Below, in pieces: positions 10,010 to 20,140 of a stretch of 64,000 nucleotides of DNA. The position numbers and the translations under genes were made by a program. Position 1 is the stretch's first letter. Every line of letters starts with the position of its first letter. The notes under the pieces were generated by a model. The model was given only the letters and a program-made list of their open reading frames with translations. It ran no database searches and had not been told where the DNA came from. Source of the stretch: Axinella damicornis (Eukaryota; Porifera; Demospongiae; Axinellida; Axinellidae); the NCBI GenBank assembly GCA_963931865.1, contig OZ007506.1, positions 11,409,301 to 11,473,300 of the forward strand, written 5' to 3'.

Positions 10010-10660
10010 ACGCGGGTGTGTTTACGCACAGTTAAGCCCAACCCATTCGCAAACGTCACAATTAGAATTGACGTAATGTTCACATTTAAATTAAACGCAT
10101 GCGCAAACAGTGTGTACCAGGCCTTCCCCCCGCGATTGAAGGTCTGGGTACGAGGCTAGTCGTCGACCAAACTCCTCTGCCGTGAGCGAAAGTCTGGTAC
10201 CAGACTAAGCTAAGTAAGTCGCTGGAAGTCTGTACTGTATTTGGGATGCATTATTTGAAAGTGCAGAGCAGCCTTCTCCCCGCTTCTCCCATGGAGAACT
10301 TGAATCGTAGAACAAACGAAATTACAGTGTATGTGATCTTGTCACACTGCCACTCCCTCTAGTCGGTGCTAAAGCACCCCACCTATAGCTAATCAAGTTG
10401 GAGGGGGGTGATGGCGAATCCACATGCACAGTTATGCATGCCTCAGGGATATCGATAATTATACAAATGTATCACAACCTACATGGGACACCCCTTTCAG
10501 AACGTTATACTCCATTCTAGCTGATTCATTTTCTCATGAATTTCATCTTTACACAGATGGCTTGTTGACTGGCACCAATCTACTAGCTACCTGGAGTACG
10601 ACGTAAAGCAGCAAGCAGCGTTTTGGCCAGTGACGTCACTGGTGAAAGAGTTTGTACTGC
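10010..10660. other. Mostly unassigned; one degenerate inverted-repeat end
   Basis: Near 10118-10160, CCAGGCCTTCCCC, then GGTCTGGGTACGAGGCTAG, resembles ends of the TAG..CTCGTTCCCAG repeat family. The rest shows no supported gene or repeat boundary. Confidence 0.3.
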
Positions 10661-10668
10661 TTTGTGAT

Positions 10669-11137
10669 TAGGCTTGCGGAAATTATTCCCCAAATTTTGC
10701 CCATTATTCTATTCTTTTATTCCTAAAAATTTTACCTATTATTCTTCCTAGAAAAAATTATTCCCAAGACAGCCACCTATTATTCTCAATGAAAAACCAA
10801 ACCGTGAGACCGAACTCTCCTTCACACCTTGCGTCGGCGATCGAGATAGCCTTAGTAAAGACCGTTGCTGGCATCTCTTCACCCGAACGGAGGGTTAGCT
10901 TTTACTTCACGCTTCCTAGCTAACTCAGAGGGCTCTGGGAACTTGAGCCTACCTAGTAGAAAGCTAGTAGATTGGCTACACTCTCCTTTCTCCGACGAAC
11001 AGTCGCCAGCAGCCATTTCCGCCACGTGATAATCCGTTTTTTCCCCGGTAAACTCACCGATTATTCCGGAAATATTCTTCATTCTTTGTGCTACCTATTA
11101 TTCTTTTATTATTCCCGGAATAATTTCCGCAAGCCTA
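10669..11137. mobile_element. hAT-type MITE, perfect 8-bp duplication
   Basis: TTTGTGAT is directly repeated at 10661-10668 and 11138-11145. The inverted ends are TAGGCTTGCGGAAATTATTC at the left and its complement at the right. An 8-bp duplication is typical of hAT transposases. The interior is 469 bp and AT-rich near the ends (repeated CCTATTATTCTT). It contains no transposase, so it would be mobilised in trans. Confidence 0.85.
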
Positions 11138-11307
11138 TTTGTGATCCACCAGAATAGCAGCTGGTCCGATTCAGGAGAGAAACCAAGGTTCTTTTCTTTG
11201 ATGCACGTTATGGAATTTAAGCCTCGCGAGCCAGAGTTTCTTCTGATGCATGTGAAACTCTGGCTAGCGAGAGAAAATAACAAGAGATAATTTAGGCCTA
11301 GCCCCCC

Positions 11308-11699
11308 CAAGGGGTGGTCACTCCAATATTTTCCGTACTCAGAGCTGCAACCGGGGTCACAGCCTATGACCGCGCTGCTAAACTGCTGGTGACCCTGTGA
11401 CCGTCGCAAAAATCCACCGTAACTGCGTGACTTTTTGGTAGTATATGGAGTAATACAGTAAACCACACCTACATTTGCTGCATACGGGTCACAATCCCCG
11501 GTCGCAGCTACGCCCTCCAATTCATAGTCTCGTATACTTCCAAAAAAGTCACGCAGTCACGGTGGATTTTTGTGATGGTCACAGGGTCACCGACAGTTTA
11601 GCAGCGCGGTCACACGGTCACTGGCAGTTTTTGGACGGTCACAGATTGTGACCCCGGTCGCAGCTCTAAGTACGACGCATATGGAGCGACCACCCCTTG
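11308..11699. mobile_element. MITE family E, copy 1
   Basis: The ends are CAAGGGGTGGTCACTCC and the complement of GGAGCGACCACCCCTTG. Both arms carry AGAGCTGCAACCGGGGTCAC-like sequence and repeated GGTCAC half-sites. The arms fold back; the centre (about 11447-11535) does not. A longer copy lies at 19289-19999. No target duplication could be read. Confidence 0.75.
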
Positions 11700-11805
11700 C
11701 ACTTGGTTGTTACCCTGTGCGCATGTGCGGAGCAGGGTTAAGCAATCGGTTTTGTCCGTCAGTCATGTTAAAAAAATTGAAATCTCTCCACATACCGTAT
11801 TTCTG
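11700..11805 (+). repeat. Repeat family K fragment
   Basis: TTACCCTGTGCGCATGTGCG, then GGTTAAGCAATCGGTTTTGTC and AAAAAAATTGAAATCTC, match the head of the copies at 44275-44855 and 47155-47705. It directly abuts family E copy 1. Confidence 0.55.
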
Positions 11806-12063
11806 CGATCAAACGCCGCACTTGATTAGTGGCCGCCCTCAAATAATAGCCGCACCTCCACAAGGGCTAAACGAAATACACGACGCCCTTGTTTAGTAGC
11901 CGCGGCTAGTATTCGGACGGTCGGTGATCGATCGAAGTGCTTTGTCTAGCCCTCGAGGACCATGACTGTTTCGCTGTGAACGTGAAGAGATTGTTTGTCA
12001 TAATTCCCCGAGAGTGAATGCACATCTAAAGAACTTGTGATACATGTGTTATAATACGTATAG

Positions 12064-12705
12064 GTTATATCCCTGGCCAGCGGGATATAACAGCCCGTTT
12101 ACACTACAGACCGAGAAGGGCGGATTCGCTCCGGTTCGACGCAGATCGATCTGGGAGGTGCGTTTACACTACACCGCCCAAGCGCTCCATGTACGTGTGA
12201 TTCGGGGTCGAAGTTCGTGATTAGTCACATGCCCAGACCCCATTCTCACAAGGCTAGTCATGTTCGATATACAACACCATGACAACCAATCGTGTCGAAA
12301 CCGGACCCTTCGTGATCTGGTTTGGATACTATTGTCAACCGTCACGCCCCCGTCCACGCCCTACCAATGGGTTCGATTCAGTTTACACTTGGGGCGGGAG
12401 CACTCCGGGTCGAACCAGTTCGATGGAGTTTGGTGGTCCAGTACGGAGCGGATCAGGGCGGTTCGGTTCGTGTTTACATGTACATTACGAGATAATTCTA
12501 ACCAGTTCGAGCTGGATCGATCCAGAGCGCTAGTGTAAACGGGCTGTAAGACCCGTTATATCCCGCGGGAGAGGTCAGTGCTTGAGTGGAGCCGAGGAAG
12601 TGCCGAGGGCGAAGCCCGAAGCACTTCCGAGGCGGAATGAAAGCACTGGCCTCTCCCAAGGGATGTAACGGGTGTTACATCCTGCTGGTCATCCTGCTCG
12701 AGGGT
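12064..12705. mobile_element. Foldback element F, split by a nested MITE
   Basis: The left arm (GGTTATATCCCTGG at 12064, resuming at 12550 with ACCCGTTATATCCC and GGGAGAGGTCAGTGCTT) pairs with the right arm (AAAGCACTGGCCTCTCCC and GGGATGTAACGGGT, up to 12705). The left arm is interrupted by a 456-bp MITE. Removing it and one TAA copy rejoins the arm. The loop holds a second small hairpin around AGGAAGTGC / GCACTTCC. Confidence 0.65.
12091..12546. mobile_element. 456-bp MITE, TAA duplication, nested in F
   Basis: The ends are CAGCCCGTTTACACTA and its exact complement (16 bp). TAA is duplicated at 12088-12090 and 12547-12549. A 3-bp duplication fits PIF/Harbinger or CACTA-like transposases; the sequence does not decide which. 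The interior is non-coding, and a GTTTACACT motif recurs inside the left arm. Confidence 0.8.
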
Positions 12706-12715
12706 AGATTTTAAT

Positions 12716-13067
12716 TGAACGTGGGCGAACTGGGGCTCAGAACAACAAGAGCAAAGGTACGAAGTAACTTACAACACGTGTGACGGCGAGGATAGAAAGG
12801 ACTTAATTGAACGTGGGCAAACTGGGACTCAGAACAGCAAGAAGAGCAAAGGTACGAGGTAACTTACCACACGTATCTACGTAGCTAGCAAGGGGCGACT
12901 GTCATATACACCAAGTGTTGAACGTGTGGTTGGTTGAACAATACGCAAACTTCGCTTTTTTTGTTCTGAAAATTTGGCCATTTGTTGATTACGTACATGT
13001 AATGCTCACGTGAGGAAACATACCTTGCAAGCAGCGAAAAGCTGGGCGGGGCATGGGAACGAGGCTA
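12716..13067 (-). repeat. Diverged relative of the MITE at 51893-52273
   Basis: Blocks shared in inverse orientation with 51893-52273 include ACGTGTGGT/ACCACACGT, CACCAAGTGTTGAACGTG, CTCACGTGAGGAAA and the end GAAAAGCTGGGCGGGGCATG followed by GGGAACGAGGCTA. A near 100-bp direct duplication lies at its left (TTGAACGTGGGC..AACTGGG twice, near 12715 and 12803). The left terminus was not located. Confidence 0.55.
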
Positions 13068-13329
13068 GTGTTTTGACTGTTGTCAACTTAAGTAGTGGGA
13101 TTCTCAAGCATGACTAATAATGAAGTAAGGTGTTTGCATCCGATTGCCTTAATTAGGACCGGTTTGTGTATTGGCATGCCAGGTTTGAAGGGGATTGGAT
13201 ATTTCATTATTGCACATGCATAATATATAATATCATAATGTGCAAGTTCATGCATAGTACATACTCTTTTTGGATGTGGCGACTGGTTGTGCAACTGGGA
13301 TAGGATAAAAGTATGCAATTACATTTTCT

Positions 13330-14005
13330 TTCCCATACATGTATATATAGGGAAGGTTGTGCGTAGGAGTACGTAAAATTGTTCCTATACATGTATATGG
13401 GAAAGCCTGAGTTACAGCTTGTCTGGGGGTACGCAAAATCCTTTCCGTCCCGGGATTTTCCGGTGACCTGTCCTGGGATGACTAGCAACCTGGGGAACCC
13501 TCTGGCAGAGTATCCCAGAATGCCAGAGTTACACCAGCAGTCCCGGGATTGTCCCGGGACGACAACCCAATCCCCTGGACACTTCTGTCAGAAAGCTACA
13601 CCGGCAGTCTCCTGGGACTATCTTAAACCTTGTGTCTGAATGCCTGAGTTACACTCTGTCAGAAGGGTCCCAGTGGTAGGGTAGTCATCCCGGGACTGCT
13701 CCAAGCGGGATACTCTGACAGAGGGGTCCCAAGGGTTGTTAACTCCAGTGTTCTGGGATACTCTGCCAGAGGGGATACCAGGGGTTGGGTAGTCATCCCA
13801 GGATAATCCCAGGACTGCCGGTGTAACTCCGGCGGTCTGGGATACTCTGACAACAAGGAAGGGTGAGACCATCCTGGGACTGCTGGAGTTACTCTGCCAG
13901 TGGTTGGTACTGTACATGGCACCATTGGACATGTGTGGCAAAACCTTTCCCATTATACATGTGTACAGGAGAGGTTTTGTGTGGGGGTAAGCAAAACCTT
14001 TTGAT
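13330..14005. repeat. Inverted minisatellite with TCCCGGGA units
   Basis: Units containing GAGTTACACC, CAGCAGTCCCGGGA, GGATACTCTGACAG and GTAGTCATCCCGGGAC occur several times in both orientations. Both borders carry TTCCTATACATGTATAT / CCCATTATACATGTGTAC and GGGGGTACGCAAAA / GGGGGTAAGCAAAA motifs. This looks like a foldback unit whose arms are made of tandem repeats. ORFs across it are repeat artefacts. Confidence 0.6.
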
Positions 14006-14039
14006 TTTATACTATGGAGACAGAATCTTCAGAGTCAGA

Positions 14040-14455
14040 TCTCATTTTTGGTGGGCCCCTATGATACAGTTACAATAACTGTACAGCCAAAGTTCCTCGA
14101 GATAACTTGCACCCCTATGTCATCCGAGTTGGCACACAATCGCCGCTTCCCCCCAGCCATGACATGTGGGGAAGTACGACGTTACATTGAGAGAGGCAAT
14201 CATGAGGTCATTGCATGTGTACACATGTTACACAACAAACTGCATGTGTCAGGAGCAGCAGGAGCAGGGGATGAGCAAGCATGTATTCTGGTGAATACAG
14301 TTGCAGTTGCCATATGGTAACATCCTAACCACCATACAGTGTTCTACCTCTCCTGTTCTGTAGGTCTGGACTTGGAGGGTGTACCACTGTGCTCAGTAAG
14401 CTGGACTACAAATGGCAGTTCATTGGAGGGAGCATTTCACAGGTGTAGTTTGGAA
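14040..14455 (+). other. Possible upstream exons of the death-domain gene
   Basis: An open frame at 14048-14320 and a shorter one at 14365-14443 (after acceptor-like TTCTGTAG; SGLGGCTTVLSKLDYKWQF) look protein-like but match no family I can name. They lie upstream of the death-domain exon on the same strand. They could be exons of the same gene or chance frames. Confidence 0.25.
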
Positions 14456-14634
14456 GTCCAGCTGGCCACACTCAGTTTTGTACAAGTGATCACTTCAATT
14501 CATGCATGTACCTCAAACAGTGATTCTATATGTAGAAACACCAGTACTAGCAGTGAGGTGATCATTCAGTGAGGGAGATGCAGTCAATTGCTACTTCTCA
14601 ATCAATGGATGTATATACTCCTTAATTCTTGCAG

Positions 14635-14814
14635 ATGAGGATGATCTTCGAGAAGTCACGTCTGAAGTGGCTGACCTCGCTGGGAGGTGGCAGCTAGAAC
14701 ATCGGCATTTCCCTGGGGATTCGCCTGGGTGATCTGGAAGCTATCTGGCATTCTCCCAGTGACTGCCTGAGGAAGGTGCTCACCCTAGGCCTGTGGCTGA
14801 GGCAGAACTACAAG
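14635..14814 (+). CDS. Death-domain exon, first half
   Basis: The exon follows acceptor CTTAATTCTTGCAG and ends at donor GTATCT. It reads DEDDLREVTSEVADLAGRWQ, then, after a frame change near 14697, IGISLGIRLGDLEAIWHSPS and LWLRQNYK. The pattern (W..LG..LGI..GDLEAI...CL..L.LWLRQNY) is the first four helices of a death domain, a protein-interaction fold used in apoptosis and innate-immune adaptors. The second half is on the exon at 16274-16394. The 1.46-kb intron between them holds a 45-base poly-G tract and a MITE. The frame change is either decay or sequence error. Confidence 0.7.
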
Positions 14815-14969
14815 GTATCTACCCGGGCTCCTGCTGTTTATTCTGAGGCCACTGTTTGTTTTTGTGGCTATTAGGGGTCAAAGTTGAAGCCTCCTTAAAC
14901 TTTAACCCCTTGTCTATAATAGTTACTCAGAGGTTAAGTTGAAGGAGCATTAATTAACCCCTTACTCCA

Positions 14970-14970
<1 letters not shown>

Positions 14971-15015
<45 letters not shown>
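14971..15015 (+). repeat. (G)45 homopolymer
   Basis: Forty-five consecutive G residues in the intron of the death-domain gene. True length is uncertain in any assembly. Confidence 0.8.
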
Positions 15016-15017
<2 letters not shown>

Positions 15018-15340
15018 ACAATTGCCAGACGCAATAGTTGTTTCTCCCCTCAGGTAAAAAAGTATTCGGAGTGGCAATTTGGTACTTGCAGGGATTCTAG
15101 CCTTTTATGCCGTCAAAACTGCCTCCCTTTTCCCCCTAGGCCCTCTCGATGCCTCAATTTCAGCTCTGTGCACAGGTGCTGCATCACAGGCGTCCTCTTG
15201 GTGGACGTTGGCGCCCGCAGCCCACTCGCTGCCTGTACCTTCAAGTGATTCGACCCAGCCAAGGGTTTTCTGACATGATATAAGTTATCACTCAGTGATG
15301 AGAGATCTGCCCCACAACTGCAGAGCTTCTTGGTAGGAGC

Positions 15341-15913
15341 TGTGGCGTAGCCAAGGGCGGGCCTGGCCGGGCACGTGCCCGGCCAATCCTATCTTGTTCT
15401 TCGCACACGCATTGGGAAGCCACACAGTGAACACAGACAGCTTAAGCCTATCTTACGTATTCATAATCCCGATTATGTGCATAGTAAGTCTATATTCATG
15501 AAGTACCAAAACTAAAACCCATAATCAGTTTTTTAGAGCAAACTCGGCACTATCAGTAAGGCTTCTTAGTTAACTCTTTTTTGACTGCATCTCAGGATCG
15601 GAAGTGGATCAGAGCCAGAGCTACACCATGACTGCAGAAGGCACTGACCTGTCAACAGACGTACTGTCGATAGATGGTGACCAACGTTCACCAGAACGTC
15701 TCTCTGCGGCATCGATCCTCATACATCTGGAATGCACAGTGCAAAACACGAAGGTGCCACGAGAGCCCATCCTGATACCTGAAAAATGAAGGCAAAAATG
15801 TTTTCCGCGCTTTGCGAGGACTGATCAGCACTACACACCTCTATGCACTGCTTTCGACGTGCATATCCACCCCTGTAGTGCCCGGCCGATTCTAATTTTC
15901 TGGTTAGGCCACT
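15341..15913. mobile_element. Probable TIR element (TGGCGTAGCC ends)
   Basis: The left end GCTGTGGCGTAGCC, with GGCCGGGCACGTG, and the right end GTGCCCGGCCGATTC, with GGTTAGGCCACTG, are inverted copies. The segment 15410-15540 (GGAAGCCACACAGTGAACA, AACCCATAATCA) recurs at 38610-38745. Similar GTGGCATAGCCAGG sequence is at 61300. No duplication was resolved. ORFs inside are short and unrecognised. Confidence 0.5.
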
Positions 15914-15914
15914 G

Positions 15915-16270
15915 GGTAGGAGGACGCGCTTCTTCCACGGCCTCGGATCGTCAACGTGCTCGGCAACCTTCATTGTTCGTGCACCTCCGTATATCTTATT
16001 TCTTGGACCGTATACCTCCGTATACTATGACACGTCATGATGACGTCATGGTTGGTAGTCGGTTCACAGGTCAAGGCAAAAAGGGGGATTGCGTCTGGCA
16101 ATTTGGTAACTGTGGCCCTGTGCCTTACTCACCCAATATCCCAGTTGATCAGTACCTGCAGACCAACAAGGGTGCAGTTGACTGGGTGCGAGGCCACAAT
16201 GTCATGTGAATCAGAATCAAATTCCTCCTTATTCCAGGACGTCATAATGCAGTGCACATGCTGTGGCAGC
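15915..16270. other. Intronic sequence, no feature
   Basis: Probable intron of the death-domain gene. No repeat boundaries or exons recognised. Confidence 0.3.
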
Positions 16271-16273
16271 TAG

Positions 16274-16394
16274 TCTGTGTGTCTGTTCTGTGCACCTGGG
16301 AAACCGACATGGAGGAGACTGGCAGAGGCTGTGGAGGACCACGTGGGGGGCAACAACCTTGCTCTGGCCCAGACAGTAGGAAGAGAGCACCCCG
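16274..16394 (+). CDS. Death-domain exon, second half
   Basis: The frame reads GKPTWRRLAEAVEDHVGGNN, then LALAQTVGREHP. This is helices 5-6 of a death domain (PTW..L..AV....GG.N.ALA..I...H) and the natural continuation of the exon ending LRQNYK. The donor GTGGGT follows at 16395. The acceptor is less certain; AG at 16272-16273 keeps the frame open. The exon carries 40 codons plus one base. Later exons were not identified with confidence; 18072-18173 is a candidate. Confidence 0.65.
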
Positions 16395-16399
16395 GTGGG

Positions 16400-17278
16400 T
16401 TACCATAACAACCCCACCCTACTCCATTTCCACTAGCCCAGTACCAAGACCATGTAGAAGATATGAGCAGGTCCCAGCACGAGCAACACACACTCTTGGG
16501 ATAGCTTAGATGACATGTGCTTGTCCCATGCGTAGGTCGGTCCACACCCTCACGACCATCCCCTGTAATTTTATCGTAATTACCTCATACCCTATCATGT
16601 GTAGGGGAGTGAGTGCAGTGGAAGGCAGCAACAAGGGAGACTGCATGTCCCCCGGAGAAACTGCATGGTGAGTCTTTAGTGAAGCCTGGCTCATGCATAG
16701 TGAACGATCAGGGAACACCGTTCACTTTCAGTATGTGTACATGTACTTCCATGCAACACTTTATGGCTCTGTCTTCCCTCCCCTCCACCCCTCCCCTCCC
16801 ACCCCCTCCCTCCTCCACAGCTGCCACAGGATCCGGGACCGCCTGTCCCAGGATACGTAGGTCAGTAGAGAAAACTTATGTGTGTGTGTCTGTCTCTCTG
16901 TCTGTGTGTGAGTTTGTCTGTACGTGCGTGGTTGGCACTTAGCCTGGATCCAGGAGTTTGGGTTGCACAGGCTCATTGAGCCTACTTAGTGCACAGGCAG
17001 CCTAGCTGTCACAAACGGCAGCAATAGAATTTCGATTGGGATTTAGTGTTTGTGTGTGTGCGTGCACGTTGTGTGTGTGTACGTGGTATGTGTGTGTGCA
17101 CGTGGTATGTGTGTGTGCATGTGCGTGCATGCATGTGGTGTGTGTGTGTAGCCTCTTCCAAGACTGTTCCAGTTCCAGTTGTTGTTTGCTTGCAGTACAA
17201 AAAACTCCGACTTCACTACCACATATACATATGAGGAGGTTTAGCAGACACTCCTCAACTCAAAAATGGTTTTTGTGT
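16400..17278. other. Intronic sequence with GT-rich tracts
   Basis: Holds TG/GT-rich imperfect simple repeats (16876-16930, 17045-17150) and C-rich stretches. No supported exon. ORFs with CVCVCV-type translations are simple-repeat artefacts. Confidence 0.5.
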
Positions 17279-17287
17279 GGATGTATG

Positions 17288-17876
17288 TAGTCTCGTTCCC
17301 AGACCCTCCCGAAACACGGAAAGAGGGTCTGGTGTTCTGAGCGATATTTCTTGGCGCATGGGGCGGGGCTATACGGCGTAAGGAATGTGCAATTATTGCA
17401 TTCCGTATGTCCTCTCCAATGAAAGCGCACCTAACACAAAAAATATACTGTACTAGGAGCGCACTTGGTCCTTCACGAGGGACACCAAAGGGCTACATGT
17501 AACAACAACAACTGTTGACGTTCAGTTGCCCTGCGCTTGTACAGAATTCTTTTGAGGTTATCAAAGATGAGTGGAAGAGTCACGAAACAGAGATTTCTCC
17601 CAACTGGTCGGCCAGATAATCGATTTGGCTTATTGCTTGCTCTTCGGTAGGCCTGTCGTATCCATTTCACTGACATACCATACCGTCCGTACTAGCTACA
17701 CTGCACAGTTACATGTACCGTACCTATGACTTACGCTGATTGACTACGTCATTAGCGTTCTGCCATCTGATTCGAGCTTTAAAATCTGAGAGCGACCACG
17801 CCCCATGCACCAAGAAATATCACTCAGAACACCAGACCCTCTTTCAGCGTTTCAGGAGGGTCTGAGAACGAGACTA
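17288..17876. mobile_element. 589-bp TAGTCTCG-family MITE, 9-bp duplication
   Basis: The ends are TAGTCTCGTTCCCAGACCC and TAGTCTCGTTCTCAGACCC (right end complemented). Inverted arms of about 82 bp extend to CTTGGCGCATGGGGCG-like sequence. The flanks GGATGTATG (17279-17287) and GGGTGTATG (17877-17885) agree at 8 of 9 bases. A 9-bp duplication and long terminal repeats suggest a MULE-type element. A diverged copy lies at 49921-50306. Confidence 0.8.
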
Positions 17877-18071
17877 GGGTGTATGGTGAATGAGGATTTC
17901 ATTATGTAGTAAATATTAGTAGTGCAGTTGTTGGCTTGTTGCTGTGTAAACTCAAAATTTATGCTGTAGTGAATGTCTGTAGACAGAGTGTTGCCATTGC
18001 ATATGTACACTTGTGCCACTAGCTCTAGATCTGTGTGTAAAAAATCGTTCTCTTCTTTCTTCCTCCCACAG

Positions 18072-18173
18072 CACATGGTGCAGCACTGGGTGAGAGGACA
18101 TCCCCAGGATACTCCCCCTTACCCTTACCCCTCCTCAGACTACCTCTGGACCTACACACTCCCGGAGGAATAA
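18072..18173 (+). CDS. Candidate terminal exon, unknown product
   Basis: After acceptor-like TTCTTTCTTCCTCCCACAG the frame reads HMVQHWVRGHPQDTPPYPYP, then SSDYLWTYTLPEE and TAA. It lies downstream of the death-domain exons on the same strand and may be their 3' end, although a second frame is also open. The family is not recognised. Confidence 0.3.
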   Translation, partial: HMVQHWVRGHPQDTPPYPYPSSDYLWTYTLPEE

Positions 18174-18174
18174 T

Positions 18175-18865
18175 TATGCAATGAATTGAACATTGCCACT
18201 TCTTTACATGACATACTTATGACATTCACATTATTTTTCTGTACGTACTTCCTTATTGCATTCTCCTTCCTGTGTGGTCAACGGTGTAGTCAATGCAAAT
18301 TATTCTGAAGTTGGTCACATACTGAACTTAAGAAAATCATCAACACTAGTACTAGGGATAATTGTTAGCCAGCAGTAAATACCAACAGTGGATTCAGCAA
18401 TAAAACAACAAAAAACCTGAACAACAAAACCCAGTATAGTACAGACAGACTTGTGAGAGGGTGTGTCACATGCAGGCTTGACTGTTCTAGCTTGGGAAGG
18501 AGCTTGCTTGGCTTTCCTCTGCTGCTCCCTCCGGTCCTAGCTCCTGTGGATGGAAACAGTCCGTCAGGCCACTAGGAAGAATTCCCAGTTCTGTTATTAG
18601 TACATGTACATGTCCCACACATACGACTCCTGGAGGGGAGGGGGAATGAAACCATAATATTAAATTTTGTTTTGGTCATAGAGAATTCCGACGACTATGA
18701 GATACAGCAACATGAACTTGCATGGGAGGGTGGAGAGGTGGTGAGGGGAAGGGGGTGGTGATGGCGGGAATGGTGCATAAGTGCAATCGGGCAACACATT
18801 GCCTCAGGGTCAGGGTTCAGTAGTGGTACAAAATCTTGCATTCTAACCTCCTAGCACCGTCCATG
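18175..18865. other. Intergenic between converging genes
   Basis: Lies between the plus-strand death-domain gene and the minus-strand ryanodine-receptor remnant. A minus-strand stretch near 18500-18560 after an acceptor-like TTCCATCCACAG is open but unrecognised. No terminator or polyadenylation signal could be fixed. Confidence 0.3.
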
Positions 18866-18869
18866 TAGA

Positions 18870-19079
18870 TCACATTTAAGTGGTTAGTGTAGTGAGCCAT
18901 GTTGTGTTCACGATGGATGTGATTGTCAAATCCACAGATAAAGCACTTGGTCTGCATCACAGCTGTGAGCAACTCCTCCTTGTGCAGTTAAAATTCAAGG
19001 TCCAGCAGGTGTAGTAGAAGTAGTTCCAGCGCAGCCCCACGAAGCTGAGACCGCAGTAGAGGATGTGATACAAGACCCT
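18870..19079 (-). pseudogene. Ryanodine-receptor C-terminal piece with pore deleted
   Basis: After acceptor CTGTTCTGTAG the frame reads RVLYHILYCGLSFVGLRWNY, then FYYTCWTLNF. This matches the receptor's S4-region segment (family: SFLYL.WY..S..GHYNNFF.A.HLLD). Within a few bases, in another frame, it continues with HKEELLTAVMQTKCFICG, then HREHNMAHY. That is the C-terminal CFICG..H..EHN zinc-binding motif of ryanodine and IP3 receptors. In intact receptors about 150 residues (S5, pore helix and filter, S6) separate the two parts; here there is no room for an intron. The pore is therefore deleted and the product cannot be a channel. Confidence 0.75.
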
Positions 19080-19288
19080 CTACAGAACAGTAATGAGGTG
19101 TAATTCAATTAATGGTGTCAGCTATAGTTAGCATAGTACTGTGGGGTGAATCTCACCATATTTGACAAGACAACTCCTAAAACCCACACCCAGTAGTGGA
19201 GGTCGACCAGGGAGTGCCTACATGGAGTAAGTGGTTGCCATAGCAACAAAAATGATATCAGTGTCAATGCGTATTATTATTACCATAG

Positions 19289-19999
19289 CAAGGGGTGGTC
19301 ACTCACATAATTATGTGCAATACTTAGAGCTGTGACCGGGGTCACAATGCGGTCACTGGGTCACCGAGGTTTTTTCTGTGCGGTCACAGGGTCACGAAGG
19401 TTTTCCCAAGCGGTCACAGCCTAAATTTTAAGATTTTCGAATTGGCTACAAACAGAAGAACTTACACAAGTTAGCTAGCCAGTGTGTTTCAGTTATGCAG
19501 CAGCGATGGCAGGATGCATATGTTGAGCGCTCCGAGCCGTGTACTCGGTGCTAGGTCGTCAAATATAGAGCTATACAGCTAGGCTGTACTGTCGTCGACG
19601 TCGACGTCATGTCACAGCAGGCATGCATGTGCATGGCACGCACTTTACACGTGACCTTTCGAAGGGTAGCTTTACTAACTAACCGTTAAAATTACCAGAT
19701 CGCAGAAAAGAGTTGCTCACTTCTCACAGTCTCCTTCACTGAATAACTCCATGGCCACTTTCTGCACTGCTTTTATCCGCCAGCGTGACAGCCTTGATTG
19801 ACAGCCTTCGATTCAGCTGAGCAGTACAGTACGGTACAGTTGAGAGGTCACAGGGTCACAAATAACTTTACAGTGCGATCACGGGGTCACCAACGATTTT
19901 GAGGGCTGGTCACGAGGTCACAGTCGAATTTAGGCGGTCACAATTTGTGACCCCGGTCGCAGCTCTAAGTATTGTGCATATGGGAGTGACCACCCCTTG
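19289..19999. mobile_element. MITE family E, copy 2 (711 bp)
   Basis: The ends are CAAGGGGTGGTCACTC and the complement of GAGTGACCACCCCTTG. Sub-terminal parts hold AGAGCTGTGACCGGGGTCAC and GTGACCCCGGTCGCAGCTCT. Each arm carries several GGTCAC direct repeats spaced as in AGGGTCAC..GGGTCAC. It lies in the intron before the C-terminal ryanodine-receptor piece. Flanks CATAG and CGTAG may be a worn 5-bp duplication. Confidence 0.75.
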
Positions 20000-20140
20000 C
20001 GTAGAGTACGTATTAAGCGCCCAGGGTTTGGGGACAATAGAACGCCGCTGAGGGTGGGCGCTAGATGCGTACTCAGACTACTTAGGCATGTAGTATCCAC
20101 CCACCCATTCAGCACTGTATAAATGAAAAAGCACTAAAGT

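Noticed and set aside
14048..14320. Ubiquitin-like domain of a tubulin-folding cofactor
   Set aside because: A loose resemblance (VTITVQ, then FPPAMTCGEVRRYIE) was not backed by conserved positions or splice context.
17279..17885. Provirus-like LTR pair around 17.3-17.9 kb
   Set aside because: The ends are inverted, not direct, and the flanks show a 9-bp duplication; it is a DNA-transposon MITE.
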